From Chitinophaga ginsengisegetis (lineage in GTDB: Bacteria; Bacteroidota; Bacteroidia; Chitinophagales; Chitinophagaceae): 64,000 nt of DNA. Within the stretch, counting starts at the first letter, position 1, and the number at the start of each line of letters is the position of its first letter. The stretch is from positions 310,001 through 374,000 of the forward strand of contig NZ_FUZZ01000001.1 in NCBI RefSeq assembly GCF_900168065.1. The letters run 5' to 3'. Below, piece after piece: positions 1 to 9,176 of this stretch. The notes beneath the pieces were generated by a model. It was not told the DNA's origin. It saw only the letters and a list, made by a program, of their open reading frames with translations, and did no database searches. Both the position numbers and the translations under genes were made by a program.

Positions 1-2945
1 ACCTGAACGTAGTATTGCCGGTAGACAAAAAAGTGTTGAAAGATGTGGTAGTTATCGGTTACCAGGAAACATCCCGCAAAACAGTTACCGCGGCCGTTAC
101 TTCCATTAATCCGAAAACATTACTGGATGTGCCCACGCCCACCTTCGACGCATTGCTGCAGGGACGCGCACCCGGCCTGGATGTACAGAACTACTCCGGT
201 GAACCCGGCGTAAGAAGCAACGTGGTAATGCGTGGTAACACCGCCGTAAGCCGTAACATCAACAGCGACTTTACCAGCAACTCCGGAAAGGCCAGTCTCG
301 CCCGCGCATTGAGCGGCCCTCTCTACGTAATAGACGGCGTACCGCAAACCACGGAAGACATTGCCGCCATCAATTACGGCTCCGGTACCAACACCGACGT
401 AATGGCCGGCATCTCCATCAACGATATTCAAAGCATCGATATCCTCAAAGATGCCTCTGCAGCTGCGATCTACGGATCAAGAGGCGCTGGCGGGGTAATC
501 ATCATCAAAACAAAAAGAGGTATCTCCGGTAAACCAAAAATTGATTTCGCTACCTATCATGGCTTCACCGAAATGCCGCAGCTGGACAAAGTGCTGATCG
601 GCGCAGAAGAACGCCGCGCAAAAATGGAGCTGATCAACCACTACGGCAACTGGGGTACCCTGAAAAATATTCCGCAGGTGCTGACCGACAGTCTCAATCC
701 CGCTTTCAATAATGCCAACGATTACCAGGGCGGTATGTATCAAACCGGCCGGGTAGACAACTACGACCTCTCCATTTCCGGTGGTAATAACCTGATCAAC
801 TACCGCTATGGTCTTAACTATTACAGTGAAGATGGTATCATCCGGAAATCCGGCTTAAAGCGTTATAGCTTTAGCAGCAGCACCGGCCTGAACCTCTCTC
901 CCAATGTACAGATCAATACACAGATCCGTTATTCAAAAATAGACCGCCCAAGATCTATTAACGATCTCTCCGGCGGCTACGGTCCCTTCAACGGCGGGTA
1001 CTATGCCTCCAACGCATTGCCTACTTCCCTGCTGTATATGACCAATGCCAACAAAGACTTCATCTTTGGCAACACCACCAGCAGCACAGATCAGAACAGC
1101 AATGATAACCTGTCTATCAGCCCGATCATTGAATGGAAGATCTCCAGCAAATTTAACTTCACCACGGTGATCTCCTTTACACAAACCAACAGCCGGATGG
1201 ACTCCTACACCCCCGGCGCTGTAAGGAGAGACGGAACCGGTAAAGCCACCAGTTTTGTTGATAAATCCAACAACTACTTAATGAGCAATACCCTCCAGTA
1301 TACCACCACGCTGAATACCAATCACTCGTTCAACTTACTGGCCGGTCAGAATACAGAGTACTGGGAATACCGGGCTACACAATCCAGCGCTATCGGCATT
1401 CCGAATGACCAGATCCGCACCGTTACCGTGCTCAATAAAAACCTGGCTGATACCCGCTCCGACCTGCTGCAGAGCGGTATCCAATCACTTTTCTTCAGAG
1501 CCAACTACGGCTATAAAGAACGTTACCTGTTATCGGCCGTAATCACTGCAGATGCCTCTTCCCGTTTTGGTAAAAATAACCGCTGGGGTTATTTCCCTTC
1601 CGTATCCGGTGGCTGGGTGATCAGCGACGAACCCGCCCTCAAATCTGCCAGCAGCTGGCTCAGCCTGTTGAAATTGCGCGCCAGCTACGGCGTAGCCGGC
1701 CGGCAACCGGATGGTGGCGATAACTACCTTTCTTATAATACTTACCGCATCGGTGCAGGTGATTTCCCTGGTAGCACCAATCCTGCTACAGGCAGCAACT
1801 ACGCCTTTGCATATAATGGTATTCCGGCCGTGTCTCTCGACTTCGACAAAGGACTTACCAACAATAGCCTGAGCTGGGAAAAGAGTACACAAAGCAATCT
1901 TGGTTTGGATGTAACCTTATATAACGGCAGGTTTAATGTAGTGGCCGATGCTTATATCAAGAATACCAACGGCGGTATCTTTAACCTGAACGTACCCGTA
2001 ACCACAGGCTACTCTATCCTCACCGCCAATGCCATCGGCATACGCAACACCGGTGTGGAAGTGCAGTTCATTGCCAACGTCCTGAAACCATCTTCAAAAT
2101 TCCAGTGGCAGGCATTATTAAACCTTGCACATAACGATAACCTGATCACTTCCCTGCCAAACGGTGGCCGTGATATTTATCTCGATAAATACCTGCTCCG
2201 CCAGGGACAACCGCTGAACTCTTATAACGTATTCAACAAAACAGGCGTCTACTTCACAGATGCAGATGTACCCGTAAATAAAGCAACCGGATTACCGCTC
2301 AGTTTCTATGGTTATCCATTTAAAGGTGGCGACCCGATCTGGCAGGATTCCAACGGCGACGGCGTTCTCGACAACACCGATTACATACCGGCTGGTAACC
2401 CCAACCCGAAAGTAACCGGCGGTTTTGGTAATACCTTCAGCTATAAAAATTTCACGCTGTATGTGTTCTGTACTTTCACGGCAGGCCGTAAAGTGTTCAA
2501 CGACTACCTCGCCGGAAAGCTTTCCCAGCTGGTACCTACGGATGATGGCGATCCAGATCCTTATCATTCCCTTTCCACCCATTCCATGCCCGACCTGAGC
2601 GGCATTAACTACTGGAGAAATCCGGGTGATAATGCAGCCTATCCGAGTCTAAGTTCCGTAAACGGTACCCGTTACAAATATGCCATGGTGAGTTCTGCCT
2701 GGATTGAAAGCGGCGCCTACTTCCGTGTGAAAAACGTATCCCTCTCCTATTCTTTCAAACAGGAAGTGCTGGATAAAATTCACTTCAGACGTTTAAGGAT
2801 CTATGCGCTGGCCGACAACCTGTATATCTTCAAACAATCTAAAAACATACCTGATCCTGAGCAGGTGGATGCCTTTGGAGTATATAGCGGCAGTGGTTAT
2901 CCCATTCCCAGAAAATTCACCCTGGGACTGGATCTTAGCCTTTAA
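1..2945 (+). CDS. SusC/RagA family TonB-linked outer-membrane protein, 5' partial
   Basis: This is the outer-membrane beta-barrel that imports oligosaccharides or peptides together with a SusD lid, powered by TonB. The reading frame is open from base 3. The first residues seen lead into LKDVVVIGYQETSRKT, which is the start of the plug domain after the CarboxypepD_reg-like region, so the signal peptide and N-terminal domain lie outside the window. The plug is followed by KDASAAAIYGSRGAGGVI, the usual SusC plug motif, and the barrel ends with LGLDLSL. A TTG at base 15 is only an internal codon, not the start. The SusD partner begins 17 bp downstream. No glycosidase is adjacent, so the substrate cannot be read from context. 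Confidence 0.95.
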   Translation, partial: LNVVLPVDKKVLKDVVVIGYQETSRKTVTAAVTSINPKTLLDVPTPTFDALLQGRAPGLDVQNYSGEPGVRSNVVMRGNTAVSRNINSDFTSNSGKASLARALSGPLYVIDGVPQTTEDIAAINYGSGTNTDVMAGISINDIQSIDILKDASAAAIYGSRGAGGVIIIKTKRGISGKPKIDFATYHGFTEMPQLDKVLIGAEERRAKMELINHYGNWGTLKNIPQVLTDSLNPAFNNANDYQGGMYQTGRVDNYDLSISGGNNLINYRYGLNYYSEDGIIRKSGLKRYSFSSSTGLNLSPNVQINTQIRYSKIDRPRSINDLSGGYGPFNGGYYASNALPTSLLYMTNANKDFIFGNTTSSTDQNSNDNLSISPIIEWKISSKFNFTTVISFTQTNSRMDSYTPGAVRRDGTGKATSFVDKSNNYLMSNTLQYTTTLNTNHSFNLLAGQNTEYWEYRATQSSAIGIPNDQIRTVTVLNKNLADTRSDLLQSGIQSLFFRANYGYKERYLLSAVITADASSRFGKNNRWGYFPSVSGGWVISDEPALKSASSWLSLLKLRASYGVAGRQPDGGDNYLSYNTYRIGAGDFPGSTNPATGSNYAFAYNGIPAVSLDFDKGLTNNSLSWEKSTQSNLGLDVTLYNGRFNVVADAYIKNTNGGIFNLNVPVTTGYSILTANAIGIRNTGVEVQFIANVLKPSSKFQWQALLNLAHNDNLITSLPNGGRDIYLDKYLLRQGQPLNSYNVFNKTGVYFTDADVPVNKATGLPLSFYGYPFKGGDPIWQDSNGDGVLDNTDYIPAGNPNPKVTGGFGNTFSYKNFTLYVFCTFTAGRKVFNDYLAGKLSQLVPTDDGDPDPYHSLSTHSMPDLSGINYWRNPGDNAAYPSLSSVNGTRYKYAMVSSAWIESGAYFRVKNVSLSYSFKQEVLDKIHFRRLRIYALADNLYIFKQSKNIPDPEQVDAFGVYSGSGYPIPRKFTLGLDLSL

Positions 2946-2962
2946 CCATAAAAAAGAAAATC

Positions 2963-4423
2963 ATGAGAAAACAACGCTTATATATCGCTTATGCAGCTGC
3001 TGTTATTTCTGCAGCTACCCTGGTGTCGTCCTGCTCCAAAATACTGGACCTGGAACCGCATAACTCTACTTTTACCAGTGCTTATTTTTCTACGGAAACG
3101 GATGCCAAAACATCGCTTGCCGGCGCTTACGCCATCCTGCGTAATATCATGATCCGCGATAACTCCTGGCATAAATACGGAGACATTGTATCCGGAGAAC
3201 TGAGTATCGACGGTGGCCGGGATAATGGCAACTACAATATTTCCAACGGCGAATTTGTTGGCCTCAACGTAGGCAGTGGCAACTGGAACTGGCAACAGTA
3301 CTACCAGCTGCTGCAACAGTTAAACCTGATCATCAATAAAGTACCGGGTATCGACGACAGCAAATTCACAGATATCAATAACAAGCGGCATGTGATCGGG
3401 GAAGCCTATTTCCTCCGCGCCTTTACCTACTTCTATATGAGCCGGATCTGGGGAGATGTGCCTTTGAAACTGCAACCGGACCTGGATGTATCTACTGCGA
3501 AGAACATCCCGAGAAGCCCGGCCGACAGCGTATGGAAGCAATGCCTGGCCGATCTTGAAGTAGCTAAACAAAACCTGGATTTTGGTTATGAAGATGAATC
3601 TGAGCGTGCGGTAAGAGCCAATAAAGGCGCTGCATTTGCCCTGCAGGCACACATCCTGGCATGGAAAGGCGACTACGCCGGCTGCGAAGTAGCCGCGAAT
3701 GAAGTGATCACCAACGGTGGTTACACCCTGATCGACTCTGCCAATTACATGAAAGTATTTATCGGCAAAACACAGGAGGGCATTTTTGAAATCAATATCA
3801 ACGACGGACAATCAGAAGGAATTTCCCTCGCCACCAATGGCGGTGCAGGCGTTACCCTGATGATGCCGTTTATTGACGGAAAAGGATATATAGAATGGCC
3901 GGTTAATGAAAACTACCTGTCCATTTATCAAGACAAGGATAAAGATATCCGCTTCAAAGACTTCTTCTACGGTCTTGGCGGTAACCAGGGACAGATCATC
4001 AAGTTTGCCAACATTGCCTATGCCGACGGATCTGCCAAAAAAGATCCCCGTATGACCAATAACCTCACCATCTTCAGGCTGGCAGACATGCTGCTGCTCA
4101 GGGCAGAGGCGCTGAGTAAACTGGGTAAGGATGGCGATGCATTGCCCCTGCTTAACAGGGTACGCAAACGCGCAGGACTGGATGATTATGTGGGCACCGG
4201 CGACGGCCTTGCCGCTACCATCCTCGAAGAACGCCTGCGGGAGCTGTTCTACGAAGGCCATGCTTATTACGACCTGGTGCGTAATAAAAAACTGACTTCA
4301 TACAACGAACATTTCCCCGGCGATCAGTTTGAGAACGGCGGCTGGTTATGGCCCATTGATCCCACCATGTTCAAAGATGATTTCACCCTTACACAAACTC
4401 CTTACTGGAGAGGTAAACTCTAA
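2963..4423 (+). CDS. SusD/RagB family nutrient-binding outer-membrane lipoprotein
   Basis: This is the surface lipoprotein lid for the SusC upstream, 17 bp away. The N-terminus is a lipoprotein signal with cleavage before Cys in VSSCSK, followed by ILDLEPHNSTFTSAYF, where SusD proteins typically carry a 'P...F...' segment. GEAYFLRAFTYFYMSRIWGD is the TPR-helix signature of the family, and RLADMLLLRAEALSKLG with LNRVRKRAGL and LEERLRELFYEGHAYYDLVR are the C-terminal SusD motifs. The length of 486 residues is normal. It is in an operon with the SusC before it and the two lipoproteins after it (18-bp gap). Confidence 0.95.
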   Translation: MRKQRLYIAYAAAVISAATLVSSCSKILDLEPHNSTFTSAYFSTETDAKTSLAGAYAILRNIMIRDNSWHKYGDIVSGELSIDGGRDNGNYNISNGEFVGLNVGSGNWNWQQYYQLLQQLNLIINKVPGIDDSKFTDINNKRHVIGEAYFLRAFTYFYMSRIWGDVPLKLQPDLDVSTAKNIPRSPADSVWKQCLADLEVAKQNLDFGYEDESERAVRANKGAAFALQAHILAWKGDYAGCEVAANEVITNGGYTLIDSANYMKVFIGKTQEGIFEININDGQSEGISLATNGGAGVTLMMPFIDGKGYIEWPVNENYLSIYQDKDKDIRFKDFFYGLGGNQGQIIKFANIAYADGSAKKDPRMTNNLTIFRLADMLLLRAEALSKLGKDGDALPLLNRVRKRAGLDDYVGTGDGLAATILEERLRELFYEGHAYYDLVRNKKLTSYNEHFPGDQFENGGWLWPIDPTMFKDDFTLTQTPYWRGKL

Positions 4424-4441
4424 CCCATTAAAATCAGCAGT

Positions 4442-5131
4442 ATGAAACACAAAATATATCTCTCTTTCATCGCTCTGGTGGCCGTGGTTTTATTTTCCTG
4501 TAAGAAGGAATATACCATCGGCGGCAGTTTGCATGATCCACATGTAAACATGACCACATACGATTACCTGAAAACAAACCCGCTTTTTGATACCGTAGTG
4601 CTGATGATCGATAAAACAGGTTTGAAGGAAGAAGTAAATGCCACCGGCACCTTTTTTGCCATCACGGATTATGATCTCTCCAACTACATTAATTTACGGC
4701 AGGAGCTGGAACGCACACGGAGAGTGGATCCTAACTATATCTTTACTTTCGATTCACTGGATTTTGGCGTCATGAGAGATTCCCTGCGGGCTTATCTCTT
4801 CAAAGACCTGATACCTTTAGACAAGGCTACCAAAACCGGTAAACTGTACAAAGCAAATGATGGGGAACTCCGCCTGGTACAAGGCATTCCCAGCAGGGAT
4901 TATACCGACGGAAGTGTTTTCACGCAATACCCGGTATACCTGTACCTGACCAAGCTGATTGCAAAACCCGGCTATCCTGTTCCCGTAACGGATGCCGACC
5001 TGGCCAACACCATACCGGAACAATACCTGCAAACCCGCTGTCAGACGACCGGTATACTTACCACCAACGGAATACTGCATGTGCTGAATAACAATCACAC
5101 CTTCACCTATTTCGCGGATACGTTTAACTGA
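4442..5131 (+). CDS. fasciclin-like lipoprotein of the SusCD operon
   Basis: This is a 229-residue lipoprotein with a signal peptide ending LFSCKKEY. The region TTYDYLKTNPLFDTVVLM through ATGTFFAITDYDLSNYI resembles the first half of a fasciclin (FAS1) domain, in which a helix pair is followed by the 'vTvFAPTD'-like strand. The C-terminal HVLNNNHTFTYF is compatible with the FAS1 H-box end, but the match is partial and was judged by eye. It lies 18 bp after susD and 17 bp before the next gene, so it is cotranscribed. A likely role is an accessory surface binding or adhesion protein for the transporter. The substrate is unknown. Confidence 0.65.
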   Translation: MKHKIYLSFIALVAVVLFSCKKEYTIGGSLHDPHVNMTTYDYLKTNPLFDTVVLMIDKTGLKEEVNATGTFFAITDYDLSNYINLRQELERTRRVDPNYIFTFDSLDFGVMRDSLRAYLFKDLIPLDKATKTGKLYKANDGELRLVQGIPSRDYTDGSVFTQYPVYLYLTKLIAKPGYPVPVTDADLANTIPEQYLQTRCQTTGILTTNGILHVLNNNHTFTYFADTFN

Positions 5132-5148
5132 GTTTTCACCTTTACGCA

Positions 5149-6126
5149 ATGATCATGAAAAGAAATATAAAAATATTCGGCGCCGTGGTGATGGCTGTTT
5201 CGGCAGCTATGTACGGTTGCTCCAAAGTGGAAAACGGTTTTCTCAGCAACCAGATTCGTTACGTGGATAACCCGATTAAAATAAAACGGGGACAGATACA
5301 ATCCACCAACCCTGTTAGTAACGATGGTTCCAGCGCGCCTGTAGTATACAAGCTCCTGGATATCCGCGATGCAGAAAAACACACGCATGCCGACTCGGTA
5401 TTTAAGAATTATGAGCGCTATGAGTGGATCGGGAAATTTGATCCGGAAAAAGATACCACAGTAGCGTTGCTGAATACAAAGAGACAAAAAGTAAACACCC
5501 CCTGCTTTGAATTCAACGAGCATACCGGCGCCTTTACTTTTTACGGTACTTCCATCAAAGTGCCGCTGGGTACCTACGAATTTGATATCCAGGCTTCCAA
5601 TCAGAACGGCAGCAAAGAGTATAAAAACATTGCCACCTTTACCCTGATAGATGAACCACCCTATCACGTGGGTGACGGCGGTGCTGCCTGGTTCAAAGAC
5701 GGCACCACTACCAGCGGCGATTTGGGCGTGCCTACCGTTACCATCAGGAAGATCTCCGATGAAGGCACCAATATCATCCTGAAGATCGCGGATCAGAACG
5801 GCCGCTATTTTAACCCGGCCAAAGGAGAGATCATCCGGAGAGGCGACCGTAGCGACTTCCAGACCTATGCACAGTTTCATCCACTGGAGAGAACAGATAC
5901 CAGCATGGTCTGCAACTTTGAAACCACGCCATTCCCTTTATTACAAAGTGCTTACGGATACCTGATCTACTATCGTATTCCCAGCCAGTTTGTAACAGTA
6001 GATCCGGGTTACGCACCCACCAACGAAAAGATCTATAACGTAAACCCACGGTTCCAGTTCCAGATTTTCCAGGAGGGTACCTATGAGGTAGTTGTTAAAA
6101 TAAAACACGTGAACAGAATTATTTAG
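5149..6126 (+). CDS. DUF5007-like lipoprotein, last gene of the SusCD operon
   Basis: This protein has 325 residues and a lipoprotein signal ending MYGCSK. The body is beta-rich, with a segment PLGTYEFDIQASNQNGSKEY that resembles an Ig or cadherin-like strand pattern, and it has no recognisable catalytic motif. It resembles the DUF5007 lipoproteins often found after SusD in Bacteroidota, but I assign that name only by resemblance. The start is the ATG at 5149; a second ATG two codons later (MKRNIK) is equally possible. A strong hairpin terminator follows the stop within 30 bp, so this closes the operon that began before the window. Confidence 0.55.
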   Translation: MIMKRNIKIFGAVVMAVSAAMYGCSKVENGFLSNQIRYVDNPIKIKRGQIQSTNPVSNDGSSAPVVYKLLDIRDAEKHTHADSVFKNYERYEWIGKFDPEKDTTVALLNTKRQKVNTPCFEFNEHTGAFTFYGTSIKVPLGTYEFDIQASNQNGSKEYKNIATFTLIDEPPYHVGDGGAAWFKDGTTTSGDLGVPTVTIRKISDEGTNIILKIADQNGRYFNPAKGEIIRRGDRSDFQTYAQFHPLERTDTSMVCNFETTPFPLLQSAYGYLIYYRIPSQFVTVDPGYAPTNEKIYNVNPRFQFQIFQEGTYEVVVKIKHVNRII

Positions 6127-6154
6127 CAACGATAGAAAGATGAATGAAGTAAGA

Positions 6155-6186
6155 AAGCCTTTCCGGTAACGCGGGAAGGCTTTTTT
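6155..6186 (+). terminator. intrinsic terminator of the first SusCD operon
   Basis: AAGCCTTTCC and GGGAAGGCTT form a 10-bp stem with one G-T pair around an 8-base loop, and a run of six T follows at 6181-6186. It sits 29 bp after the stop of the DUF5007-like gene and touches the stop of the convergent gene at 6185. Confidence 0.85.
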
Positions 6187-6682
6187 ATGTAAGAAAGGAA
6201 TACTCCCCCACCAGTTTCCACGGGCCTTTTAAATACCGCCACACCTCTACCCCGGTGGCAGTTACCTCAAAAGGACGGAAGTTGGCCATTAGTTGTTCAT
6301 GCGCCTGTTGCGCTTTAAAAGCCGTTACCTGGTTCATGATGGTGATATGCGGCCGTAAAGCCTGCCGGTCGCGGGGAATGAGCCAGGGCGCCCATTGGGT
6401 TTGCAACGCTTCATGTAACGCCTGCAATTCCCCAGATATCAGCGTATAGGCAATACCGTTGGTATATCGCTGCACTTCATTGACCTGTAACACAAAGGAA
6501 GGCCGCGCAACCATCGTAGCCAGGGAAGTAATGATCTGTGGTTCATCCGCCGGCAGGCGGTAAAATAAAGTAAGATGTGCGTGTACCTCGTTGGCATGAG
6601 CAGGATAATACTGCCGGCGCATCCGGTTAAAGAATGCGGCGTCATCGGGCTGAAGCTGCAAGGTAACGATGAAAGATGCCAT
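6185..6682 (-). CDS. 2H phosphoesterase / 2'-5' RNA ligase (LigT) family protein
   Basis: The protein has the two HxT motifs of the 2H superfamily, HLT at about residues 36-38 and HIT at about 112-114, spaced as expected for the two-lobed fold that hydrolyses or ligates 2',5'- or cyclic phosphodiesters. The length of 165 residues is normal for a cytoplasmic LigT-like protein. I start it at the ATG at 6682 (MASFIVTLQL). The open frame extends to 6775, but that extension would run through the terminator at 6726-6764 and encodes no family sequence. It is a single gene between two PULs, and its RNA substrate cannot be deduced. Confidence 0.8.
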   Translation of the reverse strand: MASFIVTLQLQPDDAAFFNRMRRQYYPAHANEVHAHLTLFYRLPADEPQIITSLATMVARPSFVLQVNEVQRYTNGIAYTLISGELQALHEALQTQWAPWLIPRDRQALRPHITIMNQVTAFKAQQAHEQLMANFRPFEVTATGVEVWRYLKGPWKLVGEYSFLT

Positions 6683-6725
6683 ATCAGATGCGAAGATAAT
6701 AATGAAGCGCCGGTTTACAGCCACT

Positions 6726-6764
6726 AAAAGAAAGACCGCCCCATAAAGAGACGGTCTTTCTTTT
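6726..6764 (-). terminator. intrinsic terminator downstream of the GH92 gene
   Basis: A perfect 13-bp inverted repeat, AAAAGAAAGACCG and CGGTCTTTCTTTT, surrounds a 13-base loop. On the minus strand the stem ends in CTTTCTTTT. It lies 42 bp after the GH92 stop and ends the block that starts at 20948 or 18335. It also shows that the 2H gene to its left begins at 6682 rather than 6775. Confidence 0.8.
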
Positions 6765-6805
6765 GTCTTCATCATTGTTACCGGTTCACGAGACCAGTAA
6801 ACTTC

Positions 6806-9061
6806 TTACTGTACACCCCAGCTTTTGTTAGGTTTGGGGCCCATGAACAGTTCCAGCGTTCCGCCATCGGTTAATTGCTGATGCGTAAACGTGGGTTTGT
6901 TCAAAGGTTTGCCATTGAACTTTGCCTGTTGAATATATTTATTTACCACGGAGCTGTTGTGCGCAATCACGGTAAACTGTTTTTTGTCAGGCAATGCGAT
7001 GCTTACATTTTCAAACACCGGGCTGCCAATAGTATACTCCGGGATACCGGGCGTTACCGGGTAAAAGCCCATAGAAGAAAATACCACGAAGGCCGACATA
7101 CCACCACCGTCTTCATCGCCGGGAATACCAAAGATGTTATCCTTAAACCAGGTATCCAGCAGGAAGCGGATACGTTGCTGCGTTTTCCACGGAGCGCCGG
7201 TGTAGTTGTATAGGTAAGGAATATGGAAGCTGGGTTCATTCCCCATAGAGTATTGTCCTACGAGGCCGGTGGCATCCGGGAATTTGCTCCAGAAAGCGTA
7301 GCGCGACATATCCAGTGGTTCGCGGAACAGCTGATCCAGTCTTTTTTCAAAAGCATCTTTACCACCCATCAGGCTGATGAGGCCGGGGATGTCCTGCTGC
7401 ACCTGCCAGAGGTAAGTCCAGCCGTTGTTTTCATCATAGAAATCACGCCCACCGATACCACCGTCATATTTTACGTTGATGTCGATCCATTCTCCGTTCC
7501 CATCTTTGGGCAGAAAAAACTGTTTATCGGCGTTCCAGAGATTTTTATAATTCTTCGCTCTTGGTGCAAACAACCGCTGGTCATCTTTCTTATTCAGATC
7601 ACCCGCCAGTTCAGACAATGCCCAGTCGTCGTAGCTGCCGCCTAAGGTAACAGCTACTGCCTGTCTTTTTTCAAAAGGATGCACCACGGGTTCGGTTTCT
7701 TTTTCGCCGATGCGCAGTGCAGGGAAATAGCCTTTGTTGTGATACACATCATCAAGCGCTGTTTTAGGACCGTTGCGCCATGGAAGCATGGTAGCTTCTG
7801 TGGCGTTTTTCCGCATGCCCTCGTAGGCTTTTTCTATATCGAAATTTTTCAATCCCTTCCGGTGTGCGTCCAGCATTACTACAGAAGAATGGAACCCGTT
7901 CATACAGGCATGATCGCCAAACAGCACGGGGAAGGTAGGCAACCAGCCGCTTTGCTCGTACATATGTACAAATGATTGCAGCATATCTTCTTCCCTTGCA
8001 GGGTTGAGGATCATTCTCAGCGGATGCAGCGCCAGGTAGGTATCCCAGGTCCAGTCATCCACGTAAAAAGGGCGGTTATCTTTGTGGATCTGTTTATCAT
8101 AACCGCTGTAATATTGCCCGTCTTCCGTAATATCAACAGCTCTTTCATAGCAACGGTATAAAGCGGTATAGAAAGAACGTTGTTGCGCCGTTGTACCACC
8201 TTTTACTTTAACCTGGTTCATTACATCTGCCCAGGCTTTTTTTCCATTGGCGGCTACGGCATCAAAATCTTTCTTACTGATTTCTTCTTCATAACTTTTC
8301 TTTGCCTGTTCCGGGCTGATGTAGCTGATCGCATATTTAAAAGTAACTTCCTTTGTGGTGGCAGGGAAACTGATAAACGCTTTGATTCCTTTACCAGCAA
8401 TATTTTTATGATTGCTCAACTGTCCCTGTTCCACCACACCGGGCGTACCTGCTTCGCTGAAAACGCCGTACAGGTATACCTTTACATAATCGTTATAGGT
8501 TTCCATACCGGTTATTACGTTGTTGGGCAGGAAGCTGTAAGCCGCTTCGCCATCATTGTAGGTACCAAACAGCAGGGATTTTTCTTTACCGTTGGGAAAA
8601 CGGAAACGGTAGTAACCTGTTTTTTTACCGGCGGTAAATTCCACGTTTACTTCTTCCTCCAGCAGCCACGTAGAGTAATACCAGGGACGGTTGGTTTCCA
8701 GGTTATGGTCGTATGCCATGCGGGTTTGCCAGTCTTTTTCCGACAACGCGCCGGTGGCAGGCTTTACAGAGAATACCTGGCCAAGTCGGTGTGATACCAC
8801 GTTCAAGGGAAAGTCGGAGATCTGGTCGTCCATAAAATCTTTCCGTTGCGGCGTAAACCGGATCAGCTGATTCGGCAACTGCACAGTGGGCCGGGTAGGT
8901 TCCAGCAGCTGCCCCACGTTTCCTATGGTAGGGTCAATCAGGTCGATGGGTTGCTTTGTTCCGGGGATCGTATCATACACCGCAGCATGTGCACGGCCGG
9001 ATAAGCATACAAAAGGTGTCAGCAACAGAAGGCTGTACAACTTCCAGTTTGTTTTTTTCAT
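6806..9061 (-). CDS. GH92 family alpha-mannosidase, secreted
   Basis: GH92 enzymes are Ca2+-dependent inverting exo-alpha-mannosidases. A signal peptide covers residues 1-26. The beta-sandwich N-terminal domain is followed by an (alpha/alpha)6 domain with VDDWTWDTYLALHPL (334-348), YDENNGWTYLW (542-552), MGNEPSFHIPYLYNY (606-620) and IPGDEDGGGMSAF (646-658). The last corresponds to the usual GNDD.GQ.SAW catalytic-base loop, here in a GDEDGGG form. At 751 residues it is full length. It lies 115 bp after the SusD stop with a hairpin between them, so its expression may be lower or separately controlled. It suggests that the PUL targets alpha-mannosides such as N-glycans or fungal mannan. Confidence 0.92.
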   Translation of the reverse strand: MKKTNWKLYSLLLLTPFVCLSGRAHAAVYDTIPGTKQPIDLIDPTIGNVGQLLEPTRPTVQLPNQLIRFTPQRKDFMDDQISDFPLNVVSHRLGQVFSVKPATGALSEKDWQTRMAYDHNLETNRPWYYSTWLLEEEVNVEFTAGKKTGYYRFRFPNGKEKSLLFGTYNDGEAAYSFLPNNVITGMETYNDYVKVYLYGVFSEAGTPGVVEQGQLSNHKNIAGKGIKAFISFPATTKEVTFKYAISYISPEQAKKSYEEEISKKDFDAVAANGKKAWADVMNQVKVKGGTTAQQRSFYTALYRCYERAVDITEDGQYYSGYDKQIHKDNRPFYVDDWTWDTYLALHPLRMILNPAREEDMLQSFVHMYEQSGWLPTFPVLFGDHACMNGFHSSVVMLDAHRKGLKNFDIEKAYEGMRKNATEATMLPWRNGPKTALDDVYHNKGYFPALRIGEKETEPVVHPFEKRQAVAVTLGGSYDDWALSELAGDLNKKDDQRLFAPRAKNYKNLWNADKQFFLPKDGNGEWIDINVKYDGGIGGRDFYDENNGWTYLWQVQQDIPGLISLMGGKDAFEKRLDQLFREPLDMSRYAFWSKFPDATGLVGQYSMGNEPSFHIPYLYNYTGAPWKTQQRIRFLLDTWFKDNIFGIPGDEDGGGMSAFVVFSSMGFYPVTPGIPEYTIGSPVFENVSIALPDKKQFTVIAHNSSVVNKYIQQAKFNGKPLNKPTFTHQQLTDGGTLELFMGPKPNKSWGVQ

Positions 9062-9116
9062 TCACTAAAATTTATACGCAGGGAGAATTCCTCATTGGTC
9101 AGAGAGCGAATTAACA

Positions 9117-9155
9117 AAATAGTTTAATCATGCACAAGGCATGATTAAACTATTT
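9117..9155 (-). terminator. hairpin between susD and the GH92 gene
   Basis: A perfect 17-bp inverted repeat (AAATAGTTTAATCATGC and its complement) surrounds the loop ACAAG. On the minus strand it is followed by TTGTTAATT, a weak U-tract. It lies 21 bp after the SusD stop and about 55 bp before the GH92 start. It probably acts as a partial terminator or an mRNA-stabilising 3' end inside the PUL. Confidence 0.65.
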
Positions 9156-9176
9156 ACAGGCCAAATCAAAAAGTAC

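Noticed and set aside
5107..5880. 257-codon open frame on the minus strand
   Set aside because: Antisense to the DUF5007-like lipoprotein, which has a signal peptide and good operon spacing.
6683..6775. N-terminal extension of the 2H phosphoesterase frame
   Set aside because: It runs through a 13-bp terminator stem and encodes no family sequence; the ATG at 6682 gives the normal N-terminus.
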